Source of the DNA: a virus
DNA length: 64,000 nucleotides
Direction: 5' to 3' (one strand)
Virus record (IMG/VR): IMGVR_UViG_3300031997_002780
Location: 1 to 64,000 of that record
Every line of letters starts with the position of its first letter. The first letter of the stretch is position 1. Positions 23,522 through 33,359 of this stretch are shown piece after piece. The translations under genes and the position numbers were made by a program. The notes below the pieces were generated by a model, which had not been told where the DNA came from, did not search any database, and was given only the letters and a program-made list of their open reading frames with translations.

Positions 23522-23811
23522 TATTTTTTACCTCCTAAATATTGTATAAATATTACACCAATAATAATCAAAATAGTTGTCCCATGTATGGATACTATAT
23601 CTCCCCAAATTACGAAAATACTTTTTGAAAGCAAGTTAAACTCTGCTGAAATACCAAATAACAAGGCATTAATTGAAAATAATATAGGTGCTATAGCATA
23701 ATTTCTTTGACATTTATTTTTAAAACTCCAGTAAGACCATACCCCTAAGCTAATAAAAAGTCCAAGAATCATAAAATAATGTAGAAATGAGTCTAGAATT
23801 ATATAATCCAT
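23521..23811 (-). CDS. Three-span membrane protein, paralogue 3 of 3
   Basis: A 96-residue protein with three predicted spans (near 8-27, 36-58 and 68-92). The signature YAIAPILFSINALLF...FVIWGDIVSIHG matches its two upstream neighbours. It ends just before the anchored coiled-coil gene and its start abuts the previous stop. No charged lytic motif; a holin-type role is possible because it stands in the lysis region. Confidence 0.65.
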   Translation of the reverse strand: MDYIILDSFLHYFMILGLFISLGVWSYWSFKNKCQRNYAIAPILFSINALLFGISAEFNLLSKSIFVIWGDIVSIHGTTILIIIGVIFIQYLGGKK

Positions 23812-24110
23812 TATTTACCCCCTCTTCCAATTGGAAGTCTTAATGGCATCGTAAAGAGCATCAATACAAATAAGAATAATGCATGTAAAATAATTATACC
23901 TTCCCACAATTCGTTTCCTTCATGAGTAAGCATATTCAATCGTAATGCAGTGGTATATAAGAATGTATTTAAAAAAAAGAAAAGCGGGGTAAGTATATAT
24001 TGCCAACCTTTCTTATTACGAGACATCCATATAAAAGACATAATTATTCCAAAAACAGATATTCCAAGCATTACCCCATATACCGAACTAAATTCCTGTA
24101 TTGTTGTCAT
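23811..24110 (-). CDS. Three-span membrane protein, paralogue 2 of 3
   Basis: A 99-residue protein with three spans (near 9-27, 38-60 and 70-92). YILTPLFFFLNTFLY...ELWEGIIILHAL shares the Pro, Asn, Trp and His positions of paralogues 1 and 3. The C-terminus ends in a short basic GRGGK. Tandem copies with 1-4 base spacing point to duplication within the phage. Confidence 0.65.
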   Translation of the reverse strand: MTTIQEFSSVYGVMLGISVFGIIMSFIWMSRNKKGWQYILTPLFFFLNTFLYTTALRLNMLTHEGNELWEGIIILHALFLFVLMLFTMPLRLPIGRGGK

Positions 24111-24113
24111 AAT

Positions 24114-24431
24114 TTATTCTTTCGCCTCCTGTTTCTTGTTATATCTTACTGGTGTAAAAACAATGAAACCTATAAGTAAAAGTAAAGAGTGTAAGCGTAC
24201 TACTCCTGACCATATTTCTAACTGATTAAAAGTTAAAATATTCATTCCCCATATATAAGTTGCATGTAAAACTAAATTATAAAAGAATACATTTAAAAAA
24301 TAAGTAAGGGGACCAATAATATATCCCCTCTTATCATTATATTTCCATATAAAAAATAAAGAAATAAGTATTCCCAAAAAAGATACTGCCCATATTAGTG
24401 TATGTATCGGGCTTATTACTATATCAACCAT
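24114..24431 (-). CDS. Three-span membrane protein, paralogue 1 of 3
   Basis: A 105-residue protein with three spans (near 9-29, 37-62 and 74-95). YIIGPLTYFLNVFFYN...EIWSGVVRLHSLL is the fullest copy of the shared signature Y-x3-P-[LI]-x-[YF]-x2-N ... W-x2-[IV]-x2-[LI]-H. AAGGAGGTTTG precedes ATG. It opens the lysis region, after an 82-base spacer from the giant fibre gene. Confidence 0.65.
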   Translation of the reverse strand: MVDIVISPIHTLIWAVSFLGILISLFFIWKYNDKRGYIIGPLTYFLNVFFYNLVLHATYIWGMNILTFNQLEIWSGVVRLHSLLLLIGFIVFTPVRYNKKQEAKE

Positions 24432-24513
24432 ATCAAACCTCCTTTAAATTTGTGTGAGTTACTTATTATAATGAAGAACGTTTCCTCTGAGTATGCAACA
24501 TAAAATGTGCCTT

Positions 24514-27500
24514 TTATATTCCAACGCCTTTTTTACCAATTCCAAATGATATCTTTCTATGGGCATATATATATTTTTTAGTACCACTTCCAAGAAGTAT
24601 ATTTTCTGATGTTATAATTTGAGTAGAATCGATAATCATTCCTAACATATATATACTTGTTTCTATTCTGATATTATCAGAAAATTGTATTTGAACAGAA
24701 GCTTGGGCTATTATTATATGTATATTTGTTTCTATTCTAAGATTATCCCCTGTTTGAACTTGCGAACAATTATTCATCACTAGGGTCAGAGGGTTATATA
24801 CTATTGTAATATTAGTAGCAGTTTGGATTTGTATTGCATTTTTAATAACTGATTCCCCTATTGCTAAATACATAACCCAACAACCGGACGGGTCAGGGGT
24901 ATCCATAACTGTTGTGAAACCAGTAGAATCAAGAGATTTTAAATCCATCTTTCCTATAACACCATCGTCTTTTATGTTAACATAAACAGCATCATCATAA
25001 ACAGAAAAAGCTGTTTCTGTATCTGGAAGACCATTCTCACTCCAAAAAGAAGATGCTATACGATTACTAGTAGAAGTTGCAGCCCCTATGCTCATAGAAC
25101 CTTGTACTGAGTTTACATCTCTAGTATTATGGGCACGATTAGCACTCATAAATAATAATGTTTTAGGTTTAAAACCAACAGTTTCAACAATATCACTTCC
25201 ATCTGTAACAGTTGTTAAATCTCCAACACTATACCTACCACCTTTAATACACACATAAAAGAAATAAAGCGCTGCTGCACCATCCATATTATTTAAAGTA
25301 AAACCATCGTTATCAAATGATACAAACGAATTACGTCTAGAGCATGTGGTAGAACTAAATGTTAAATTAGCAGTAACATCTTGATTATTTCCATAACCCC
25401 TTGCGTTAGATGTGGTTTGATTGTCTGCTGTGGTTGTTGAGATTACACCTTGATTAGAACTACTTGTTGCCATACCAATACTATGATAAACCTGAAGGCT
25501 CCCGAGAGGTAGAGAAGCTGTAAATCCTGTAAAGAATAATGCCGCATCCGGTTTAAATCCAACACCTGTGTAGCTCTTATTTCCAGTAGGAACGGGGAAC
25601 GTATCATAACCTACACGGGCATTTGTTACATCAGAACCTCCGAGTGCTAAGTAATTTATGCGATATGTTTTCGTAAACTGGTCATTTACAATAACTGTAA
25701 AACCATTTGAATCTATCGAATAAAAATCAAGAATTCCATCTATGGTATCGGTGTCTGTATATATACGAACAATTTCTACAGCAGACGAATAACTATATGC
25801 ATCTGTTGAAGCTTGGTTGTCTTCTGATATAGAAATATGCATGCCTCTATTAGTACCACTTGTAGCTGAACTAATACCAAAACTGATTGTACTTCCCGAA
25901 ACTTCATTGATTATTGATGTGCTCCCATGCCACCAGAATAAAATAACTTTTGGTTGAAATCCTAATTCTCTAATAGATTGAGTTTGCCCTACTGTTTTAC
26001 TTGTATCAATATTAAAACTACCAACCTTAGAAAAATATGGACCACTTTCGGGAGCAGTATAGAAAGTTAAAGAGATATTATTTGATGTTTGTATTTGTGC
26101 TGTATTGTTGATTATTAAACTAAAAGATTCTCCGTGTCCTGTTATTATTACATTATTACATAACTGTAGTTGAGTAGAATCATGAACTCCTAAAATTCCA
26201 ACTGTAAGTATTTGTACATTATCCGAAAATTGCAAATGAGTAGCATTTAAGATAGATAAGATATTATGCTGTGTTAATACTACATTGTCAGATGCTTGTA
26301 ATTGAGTTGAATAGCTGATTGTTAGATTATAATGTTGTGTTAATAGTATATTGCCAGAAATTTGTAAATGTATAACATTATTAATAACTAAAACTTGATT
26401 TTGAATTAATAATATATTGCCTGATATTTGTAATTGTATGGCATTATTGCTAATTAGAATTTGATGTTGAATTAATATTACATTGTCTGAATTTTGTAAT
26501 TGTGTTGTATTATTAATTAACAATATATAATTTTGGACAAGATTTATATTATTGGAAATTTGCAGTTGAATAGTGCTATTTATTGAAAGTGTGTGATGTT
26601 GAGTTAATATTATATTATCACATGCTTGCAATTGAATAGAATTATTTATTGATAATATATAATATTGGGTTAAAATAATATTACTCGATATTTGCAACTG
26701 TGTTCCGTTTTGTATTTCTAGGACAAATGCTTCTTCTGCATGATAATTTAATATTATATTATCAACAACTTGTATTTGAGTAACATTATTAGTTATTAAT
26801 ATATTGTTCTGAGTTAAACTTATATTATCGCTGGCTTGAAAATGTGTAGAATTATTAATTGCTAATACACTATGTTGAATTAAATCTATATTATCAGAAA
26901 TTAAAATTTGAGAAGTATTATTAATTATTAAAAGATAATGTTGAGTTAAATCTATATTATCACTGGTTTGTAAATGTGTAGAATTATTAATCGCTAGTAA
27001 ATAATGTTGAGTTAAACTTATATTATCACTAGCTTGTAAATGTGTAGAATTATTAATTGTTAATACATAATGTTGAGTTAAACTTATATTATCGCTATTT
27101 TGTAATTGAGTAATATTGTTAATTGTTAAAAGATAATGTTGAATTAAGTTTATATTATCGCTATTTTGCAATTGAGTAATATTGTTAATTGTTAAAAGAT
27201 AATGTTGAATTAGATTTACATTATCGGAACTTTGTAATTGTGCCGAATCTTGAATAGTAAATACAATAGCCATAATAAAAGTTATATTATCGCTTGTTTG
27301 TAATTGAGTAATGTCTTGAACTATTAAGCTAAAACGAAGGTTATATTCAACCATTATTGCAGCACTAGTTAAAGTTGCGCTAGGTAAATTTGTATATTCA
27401 ACTATTATAGCTGCACTAGTTAAAGTTGCACTAGGTAAATTTGTATATTCAATAATTATAGCGGAATTAGTTTGATAAGCTATATTATAATGACTGGTTA

Positions 27501-29301
27501 ATATTATATTTTCAGAAGTTTGTAATTGTATTATATCTTGTATTATTAAATCTGGAATTTCCAGATTATAGGTTATTATTACATCATCGGATGTCTGTAA
27601 TTGGGTTGTATCTTGTATTGTTAAAGTCAGAGGCTCTGGAATATAGGTTATTATTACATTATCAGATGTCTGTAATTGAGTTACATCATTGACCAACAAA
27701 TCTACATGTAAATTATATTCAACCATTATTGCTGCATTACTTACTAGCATATAAGAATCTACTTCATACTCAACCATTATAGCAGCATTACTTTGATAAA
27801 AATTGATAAGAGGAACTAAAATTGTATTTTCACTGGTTTGTATTTGGACAGCATTGTTAACTAGTAGTATATGTTCCCCTATTCTCGGATTTCCACCAAT
27901 AGCAAGATATGTAACCCAGTTTCGGGCATTATCTACAATACTCGTTTTTGTGTAAAAACCATTTGTTGCTACATAGGGAACATCCATTAAATATACTGCC
28001 GAACTTTCATATTGATGTATATTTGCATAAACAGCAGTATCATAATTTGCGTTATAAACATACATAGTACCTAAGTTGTCTACATCAACCATTGCGGTAA
28101 CAGCCTGGGTAATAGAAGTATCTATATTATTTGCCATTGCGCCTATAGATATTCTGTTATCGACTATAGGTATATCCTGAGTACATTGGGGTTGTCCTAT
28201 AGATGCAAACAATACAGCAGATGGTTTAAAACCCAAGGTATTAAATTCTAGATTTGTGTCTGTTCTTGTGTTTAATTGATTTACTTGATAAATTCCACCT
28301 TTAAAAGCGATATAATGTATAAGTCTGCTTGCTGCACCTTCAAGATGGTTTAATATAAACCCATTATTGGTAAAATCAACAAAAGATTCTCTTAATCCGA
28401 TAGTTCCCGGAGTGCCAGCTACTGTTGTAGACGTAATAACTTCTCCCCCATATCCATAAGCCATTGTATTACTGGTTCCACCTAAATAGTTACTTTCTCC
28501 TGCGATAGTTCCCTGTCCGCCATTTGAAGCAGCCCATCCAATTTGAAATTTTGCATCTGTTCGATATATATCAGATGTACTATCAGTATTTGCAAATATA
28601 ATTGCATCAGGCTTAAAGCCTACACTTGTAGTATAATTTCCTAAACTTGTAGGGGTATTTAAACTACCAACATATATTTCTTTTAATTCATCACCCCCGA
28701 GAGCGAGATAAGAGATACGATAATCATTAACAAATTTAGTATTAACAATGAGAGTAAATCCATCTAAATCCATTGATTGTAAATTGAATTCTCCACCGAG
28801 ACTATCATAATCACTATATATACCTATTACATTAGTTCCTGACATTGCTGAACTGGTAAGTGATGTTGTTGTAGCGTCTTGCAGAGATATATCTACATAA
28901 AATATACTAGAAGCACTGGTTCCCACACCAAATCCATTATTGGAATTGTTTTTGACAACAGCATCTATTGTACTATGTGAACCTGTCCACCAAAACAAAA
29001 CAACTTTAGGTTGGAAACCAATTCCACTGATTGCCTGTGTTTCTCCTATGTTTTTGACGGTATCCGCATTAAAAGAACCGACTTTACTTAAAACAGTGTT
29101 GCCGGGATTATGACTATTTATTATTGGGTTTTCAGATGTTATTGCTTGAGTTGTATCGTTAACTCTTAATGCAATCCCTACTGGTTGGGAATATTGTGCT
29201 TGATTAGTGCTGTTGACAACAAGACTGAGACCTTGTTCACTAAGTTTGATACCAAAGGTATTTCCTGAATCCCATAAAAATATATCATGAGAGTATGCCA
29301 T
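24514..29301 (-). CDS. Giant repeat-built tail fibre/adhesin
   Basis: A 1,595-residue virion protein. Residues about 72-468 and 1089-1483 are two copies of one domain that begins KVGSFNxDT and IGFQPKV(V/I)LFWW-type sequence; each copy holds three sub-repeats with GF[QK]PxxxLF, a DGFTL or NGFIL strand and a YLALGG or similar strand. Between and after them lie about 24 plus 4 units of a 22-residue repeat of consensus INNxTQLQxSDNIxLTQHYxL, with alternating polar/hydrophobic residues typical of stacked beta-strands. The domain order suggests globular binding heads on a beta-rich stalk. It lies downstream of Dit/Tal and other fibre genes, so it is probably the largest host-binding fibre. AAAGGGAGGTG precedes ATG. 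No enzyme motif is visible. Confidence 0.75.
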   Translation of the reverse strand: MAYSHDIFLWDSGNTFGIKLSEQGLSLVVNSTNQAQYSQPVGIALRVNDTTQAITSENPIINSHNPGNTVLSKVGSFNADTVKNIGETQAISGIGFQPKVVLFWWTGSHSTIDAVVKNNSNNGFGVGTSASSIFYVDISLQDATTTSLTSSAMSGTNVIGIYSDYDSLGGEFNLQSMDLDGFTLIVNTKFVNDYRISYLALGGDELKEIYVGSLNTPTSLGNYTTSVGFKPDAIIFANTDSTSDIYRTDAKFQIGWAASNGGQGTIAGESNYLGGTSNTMAYGYGGEVITSTTVAGTPGTIGLRESFVDFTNNGFILNHLEGAASRLIHYIAFKGGIYQVNQLNTRTDTNLEFNTLGFKPSAVLFASIGQPQCTQDIPIVDNRISIGAMANNIDTSITQAVTAMVDVDNLGTMYVYNANYDTAVYANIHQYESSAVYLMDVPYVATNGFYTKTSIVDNARNWVTYLAIGGNPRIGEHILLVNNAVQIQTSENTILVPLINFYQSNAAIMVEYEVDSYMLVSNAAIMVEYNLHVDLLVNDVTQLQTSDNVIITYIPEPLTLTIQDTTQLQTSDDVIITYNLEIPDLIIQDIIQLQTSENIILTSHYNIAYQTNSAIIIEYTNLPSATLTSAAIIVEYTNLPSATLTSAAIMVEYNLRFSLIVQDITQLQTSDNITFIMAIVFTIQDSAQLQSSDNVNLIQHYLLTINNITQLQNSDNINLIQHYLLTINNITQLQNSDNISLTQHYVLTINNSTHLQASDNISLTQHYLLAINNSTHLQTSDNIDLTQHYLLIINNTSQILISDNIDLIQHSVLAINNSTHFQASDNISLTQNNILITNNVTQIQVVDNIILNYHAEEAFVLEIQNGTQLQISSNIILTQYYILSINNSIQLQACDNIILTQHHTLSINSTIQLQISNNINLVQNYILLINNTTQLQNSDNVILIQHQILISNNAIQLQISGNILLIQNQVLVINNVIHLQISGNILLTQHYNLTISYSTQLQASDNVVLTQHNILSILNATHLQFSDNVQILTVGILGVHDSTQLQLCNNVIITGHGESFSLIINNTAQIQTSNNISLTFYTAPESGPYFSKVGSFNIDTSKTVGQTQSIRELGFQPKVILFWWHGSTSIINEVSGSTISFGISSATSGTNRGMHISISEDNQASTDAYSYSSAVEIVRIYTDTDTIDGILDFYSIDSNGFTVIVNDQFTKTYRINYLALGGSDVTNARVGYDTFPVPTGNKSYTGVGFKPDAALFFTGFTASLPLGSLQVYHSIGMATSSSNQGVISTTTADNQTTSNARGYGNNQDVTANLTFSSTTCSRRNSFVSFDNDGFTLNNMDGAAALYFFYVCIKGGRYSVGDLTTVTDGSDIVETVGFKPKTLLFMSANRAHNTRDVNSVQGSMSIGAATSTSNRIASSFWSENGLPDTETAFSVYDDAVYVNIKDDGVIGKMDLKSLDSTGFTTVMDTPDPSGCWVMYLAIGESVIKNAIQIQTATNITIVYNPLTLVMNNCSQVQTGDNLRIETNIHIIIAQASVQIQFSDNIRIETSIYMLGMIIDSTQIITSENILLGSGTKKYIYAHRKISFGIGKKGVGI
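26230..27260 (-). repeat. 66-bp coding repeats (22-residue TQLQxSDN units)
   Basis: About 16 imperfect in-frame units of 66 bp inside the giant fibre gene. Neighbouring units can be nearly identical at DNA level, for example two successive copies near 27110-27230, which implies recent unequal recombination. Unit length is kept at exactly 22 codons through most of the block, with a few longer units at 26 or so codons. Confidence 0.85.
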
Positions 29302-29315
29302 TTTTGCACCTCCCT

Positions 29316-31301
29316 TTAAACTGCTAAAGCGCTAGCAGACCTTCCTATGTGGGTTGCATCTTGACTTGCGGATGCAAAATAAGGGTAAACATTATCCATT
29401 ACAAGAGCGGAGAACGAACCGCTCGCCGTACTTAAGACTGAACCACTCCAAAAATTGTCATCAACTCTATAAATATTTACTTGAACATTTTCTCCTAGTC
29501 CTGCTGGACCAGTAAATGAACCACTGACAGTAAAGGTATTGGTATGATAAGTAAGATAGGTTTTTAACCAAAAAAGCGCTGCCGTAGAATAAGTCAAACG
29601 ATATGTACGCGCAATTTCTATATCCATTTTACCTCTACTTCGTTTTCCATCAATATTAAAATAGTCTAAAGCATCCTCAATCTGTCGATAACTAGATAAT
29701 TCACCGTCGTTTGTGGAATACCATGAGCAAAGGGTTTGCCACCCGTCTTCATTGTATTCTCCGGTTAATTTGTCCCCATATAAATAAATTAAATTGCTCG
29801 CTACTCCAAATCTTGAATTTATTTCATAACCTACTCCGTTTAAATAATAATCGGTGGAAATTATGGTTGGTGTACGTTGACCAGTAGTTAAAACATCATT
29901 TTCGGTGGCTACTGTACCTGTCGAAAGCTGAGATGTATTATACCATATAGTTGTATGGCTGTGACATTTTTCACCACCAATCGCAGAATTTGAAGTATAA
30001 TTTAAATATAAAAAACCTGTTAGTGTATTTGCCGCACCAGTAGCAGCAGTTGTATATGCTTTTATATTAATAGTATTTTTTCCTCTAACTAGGGTTGCGC
30101 CGGAATTATGGTCAATTCTGTGTACTAAAGAATGTCCTCCAGAGTTAACTAAAGCGGTTAAAGTATAGGGACGTACTGTTTGAGAACCTGCACCAATATT
30201 TAAAGTAGCGCCACCCGCAGATTGTACATATAATAATACCCCCGATTGTGCTAATATTATATTAGATTCCGTTATCCAAAATTCCTTTCCGTTTACATTA
30301 GCATTAGAAGCCGATGTACCCATAACGTTTGCTGAATCAGTATCAAATGGTAGAATTACTGAATTCATTACACTTGCAGATGTAGAATCATATTCATATG
30401 TGACATAGAGCAAACCCCCGAATGCATCAAATCTATTTGTTAAATCTGAGTAAGCTTTAAAAGCACTAGCAGCGCTTGCGCTGATTGTATAAGCGTCTGT
30501 TATTACACCAGAACCATTATTATATTTTGTTAGCCAAATATCGTGGAAAAATGTTCCTGTACTTAAGGCTTCTTCTAAATGACACCTAGGAGCAATTGCA
30601 CCAGTATTTATTTGATAATTGGCTTTAAAATCTGTAGTTGCTGCGCCTCCATCATTTCCAAACATTTCAAACCATGTTGATTGATAAGTTTTATTTGTTT
30701 CGGGGAGAAATGTATCTAATGCCGGAATTTGATTAGCGGGTGCAGGAGTTGTACCACCTGTACCAATTTCAATTGCAGCAGCCGTTAGGAGAGAGCTTCC
30801 GCTCTGAATCGGAATCCGTACAGTTTTTATAGTTCTTGATGCTGATGCTTCATATTCATAAGTTATATACAGTTTTGCTGATATATTTGCTACACAAGCA
30901 GATGTAGCGGTTGACATTGCAAAACTGGCTTGACAACTATTACTCGCACTTGTCCCAAAATTACTGTTGAAATAATCGGTAACATCACGTATAACGCAAC
31001 TGGTTTCATGGTCTCCTGTATTAGCTATAGCAGTCGGGGTATAATCTACATCGCTGGCAGCATTACTTCCACAGGTAATGCCTAAACGCCAACCAGAAGT
31101 ATTGTAAACAGTAGTAAAAGCATCCCTATAATAACATTCTAATATTACTGATTTAAAATTTCTTGATGCTATTTCAGGTATAGTTATACCAATTAAAGTA
31201 AAATCATAGCGTGTTGATGCCCCCAGTGATGTACCCGTTCCTATGTTGCTTCCGCTAGTAGCAAAAGCATATTCAACAGTTTTTTCCGCATTGGCTGCCA
31301 T
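29316..31301 (-). CDS. Tail fibre/baseplate-associated protein with internal repeats
   Basis: A 661-residue Ser/Thr/Ala-rich protein without membrane spans. Three similar strands end internal modules: LYITYEYEASAS, LYVTYEYDSTSAS and LYLNYTSNS, each followed by a basic/hydrophobic segment (TIKTVRIPIQSG, VMNSVILPFDTD), so it is probably a threefold repeat of a beta-sandwich. The C-terminal 100 residues contain FTVSGSFTGPAGLGENVQVNIYRVDD, an Ig-like or carbohydrate-binding-type sandwich. It belongs to the fibre cluster. Function as a structural or receptor-binding component is inferred from position and composition. Confidence 0.6.
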   Translation of the reverse strand: MAANAEKTVEYAFATSGSNIGTGTSLGASTRYDFTLIGITIPEIASRNFKSVILECYYRDAFTTVYNTSGWRLGITCGSNAASDVDYTPTAIANTGDHETSCVIRDVTDYFNSNFGTSASNSCQASFAMSTATSACVANISAKLYITYEYEASASRTIKTVRIPIQSGSSLLTAAAIEIGTGGTTPAPANQIPALDTFLPETNKTYQSTWFEMFGNDGGAATTDFKANYQINTGAIAPRCHLEEALSTGTFFHDIWLTKYNNGSGVITDAYTISASAASAFKAYSDLTNRFDAFGGLLYVTYEYDSTSASVMNSVILPFDTDSANVMGTSASNANVNGKEFWITESNIILAQSGVLLYVQSAGGATLNIGAGSQTVRPYTLTALVNSGGHSLVHRIDHNSGATLVRGKNTINIKAYTTAATGAANTLTGFLYLNYTSNSAIGGEKCHSHTTIWYNTSQLSTGTVATENDVLTTGQRTPTIISTDYYLNGVGYEINSRFGVASNLIYLYGDKLTGEYNEDGWQTLCSWYSTNDGELSSYRQIEDALDYFNIDGKRSRGKMDIEIARTYRLTYSTAALFWLKTYLTYHTNTFTVSGSFTGPAGLGENVQVNIYRVDDNFWSGSVLSTASGSFSALVMDNVYPYFASASQDATHIGRSASALAV

Positions 31302-31320
31302 AGTATCTCCTTCAAATTAA

Positions 31321-32322
31321 TTATTTTTTAATAATATATTCTAACAAATTTAGGTCAGAAGCTGTCCACGCAAGACCTGTAACCGGGTTGGCACTAGCGC
31401 TAGTCCCTACTACTGCACTATAGGCTATACCAACAGTTTGTGAACCTGATAATTGGTCTGTACCCCCGCTAGGAAGATAACCTACTTCTATAGTCGAACT
31501 ATCTCCTCTTGTTTTTCTAATTCTAGTTTCTGGATAAATTCGAAGTATATTTTTCCCTGCACCATCAAAAGTGCTCATCCTATATTGGTCTTTATCACCA
31601 GTAGAACTTGCAGAGACGTAAACATTGCTTGTATCTCCATCACTTGGAAATTCATCTACATAAGTATAATTACTACTTCCAGAAGTACTACCGCTGTTAA
31701 GAAAATTATTGACAGTACCCGAACCACTAGGAGTGATTTTTACTACAATTCCATCCCCACACCAACTATTATCCACAACCCCGGCAGTATCATTCAAAGC
31801 GAGGTCGTCATACATTCCTTGAACTCCCCCGTTTTGGTCAAAATAAAAATTATTAAATGTAGTTGCTGTGGCGGGTTGAGTATCACCTGTATAGTCAATT
31901 ACCAGATTTCCATCCACATAAACTACGAACTTTCCATTAGGAGCATTATCTTCTTTGAACCATACTTCAATTAGATACCATGTGTTATTATCGGCTACCA
32001 TAAGGGAAGTTCCTACTACTCCTACAGTAGTAACGGAAGCTTGAAAATGACCAGTTGCATTGAACTTTAATGCAGCGACGACAGTTGCGTCAAGCCTGAA
32101 ACTAGGAAATGCAGGGCTTGTATTATTAACATTATTGCTTCGGTATCTTACTCTAAGATAGCATTCGGATAATGCAGCGAAGTTTTTATAGGCTTGTTGA
32201 GCATTGTTAATATAGTAATAAGGACTTATAGCTGGAGTAGCTGATGCTACAGAAACACCAAGCGTTATATCCCAAAAACTTATATCCTGCATCTCTGCGC
32301 CATCAGTAAATATTCTAGTCAT
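31321..32322 (-). CDS. Concanavalin-A-like lectin fibre protein, paralogue B
   Basis: A 333-residue paralogue of the next gene upstream, sharing MTRIFT[DE]GAEMQD, FKExNAPNGxFV, DGNxVIDYTGDTQPA and NSWCGDGIVVKITPSGSGTVNN. The order of strands with a DDLALND turn is the LamG/ConA-like jelly-roll found in phage adhesins that bind sugars. The C-terminal 120 residues form a second beta domain. It is about 40-50% similar by eye to paralogue A, enough to show an old duplication. Confidence 0.7.
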   Translation of the reverse strand: MTRIFTDGAEMQDISFWDITLGVSVASATPAISPYYYINNAQQAYKNFAALSECYLRVRYRSNNVNNTSPAFPSFRLDATVVAALKFNATGHFQASVTTVGVVGTSLMVADNNTWYLIEVWFKEDNAPNGKFVVYVDGNLVIDYTGDTQPATATTFNNFYFDQNGGVQGMYDDLALNDTAGVVDNSWCGDGIVVKITPSGSGTVNNFLNSGSTSGSSNYTYVDEFPSDGDTSNVYVSASSTGDKDQYRMSTFDGAGKNILRIYPETRIRKTRGDSSTIEVGYLPSGGTDQLSGSQTVGIAYSAVVGTSASANPVTGLAWTASDLNLLEYIIKK

Positions 32323-32336
32323 ATTATCCCTCCTCT

Positions 32337-33344
32337 TTAACTCATCTCTATAACATATTCTAGGGCATTAACATCAGCTACAGTCCATGCAAGTCCTGTG
32401 ACCGGATTAGCACTGGCACTAGTTCCTATTGCTTGTGCATATGTTGTATAAAGAGCAACCGAACCACTCATTGTATCTGTTCCTCCATTCGGAAGATATC
32501 CTAACTTAATTGTAGTTGAATCGGCTACTTCTTTTTTAATCCTTGCTTCTGAAAATATACGGGTAATACTTCCTATTCCTCCACCAAGATTGCTCATGGC
32601 ATATTTATCTTTAACACCAGTAGAACTTGCGGAACAATAAGTATATGTAGTAGTATCAGAAGGATATTCATCTACATAAAGATAATTAGCACTTCCGGAA
32701 ACACTACCGCTATTTGACCAGTTATTTACAGTACCTGAACCACTAGGAGTAATTTTTACAACAATCCCATCCCCGCACCAACTATTATCCATGAGTCCGC
32801 TGGTATTGTTGAGAGCGAGGTCGTCTATATCAAAGCTGTCATTAGTACTGGCTGACCGAAAGTAGACATTATCAAATGTAGTGTCGGCTGCTGGCTGAGT
32901 ATCACCTGTATAGTCAATGACTATATTTCCATCTACACTGAGCACGAACCGACCATTGGGAGCATTGGCTTCTTTGAAATATACTTCAAGAAGATACCAA
33001 CTGTTGAGTATGATTACTCCTACGGATGTGCCAACTACACCCACCGTTGTTACATTTGCTATCCAGCGGTTTAGTGCATCTTCCGCTATATAAGCGACTG
33101 TGGTGCTGCTTAGTCTGAAAGATATAAATGTATGACCTTGTGAATGGGACTTTACTCTCAATCTTACTCTTGCGTAACATTCTGAGATGGCAGTAAAGTT
33201 TTTCCATGAGCCCACGTCATATCCATAATGATAATAATAAGAACTTGCAAACGGTGTGGTATTACCAATTGTCACAACCTGGTATAATCCGCTCCAAAAT
33301 ACAGTATCCTGCATTTCTGCGCCTTCTGTGAATATTCTAGTCAT
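32337..33344 (-). CDS. Concanavalin-A-like lectin fibre protein, paralogue A
   Basis: A 335-residue protein. Residues about 1-190 show the jelly-roll lectin pattern (ECYARVRLRVK, WYLLEVYFKE, VDGNIVIDYTGDTQ, IDDLALNNTSG) and about 195-335 a second sandwich with a YVDEYPSD segment. Such proteins bind carbohydrates or act as fibre subunits. A 15-base gap separates it from paralogue B; ribosome binding site AGGAGGAGTT. The role on the virion is inferred. Confidence 0.7.
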   Translation of the reverse strand: MTRIFTEGAEMQDTVFWSGLYQVVTIGNTTPFASSYYYHYGYDVGSWKNFTAISECYARVRLRVKSHSQGHTFISFRLSSTTVAYIAEDALNRWIANVTTVGVVGTSVGVIILNSWYLLEVYFKEANAPNGRFVLSVDGNIVIDYTGDTQPAADTTFDNVYFRSASTNDSFDIDDLALNNTSGLMDNSWCGDGIVVKITPSGSGTVNNWSNSGSVSGSANYLYVDEYPSDTTTYTYCSASSTGVKDKYAMSNLGGGIGSITRIFSEARIKKEVADSTTIKLGYLPNGGTDTMSGSVALYTTYAQAIGTSASANPVTGLAWTVADVNALEYVIEMS

Positions 33345-33359
33345 AATAAACTCCTCCTT

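Noticed and set aside
24432-24513. A TATAAT on the - strand in the gap before the three membrane paralogues
   Set aside because: No -35 box at 16-18 bases; the best candidate hexamer is 22 bases away, so a promoter cannot be supported.
26230-27260. Regular short repeats that could be read as a CRISPR array
   Set aside because: The repeats are contiguous, in frame, 66 bp long and vary at third positions inside a 1,595-codon gene; there are no unique spacers and no cas genes. The Cas4-like nuclease at 10944 belongs to the replication block.
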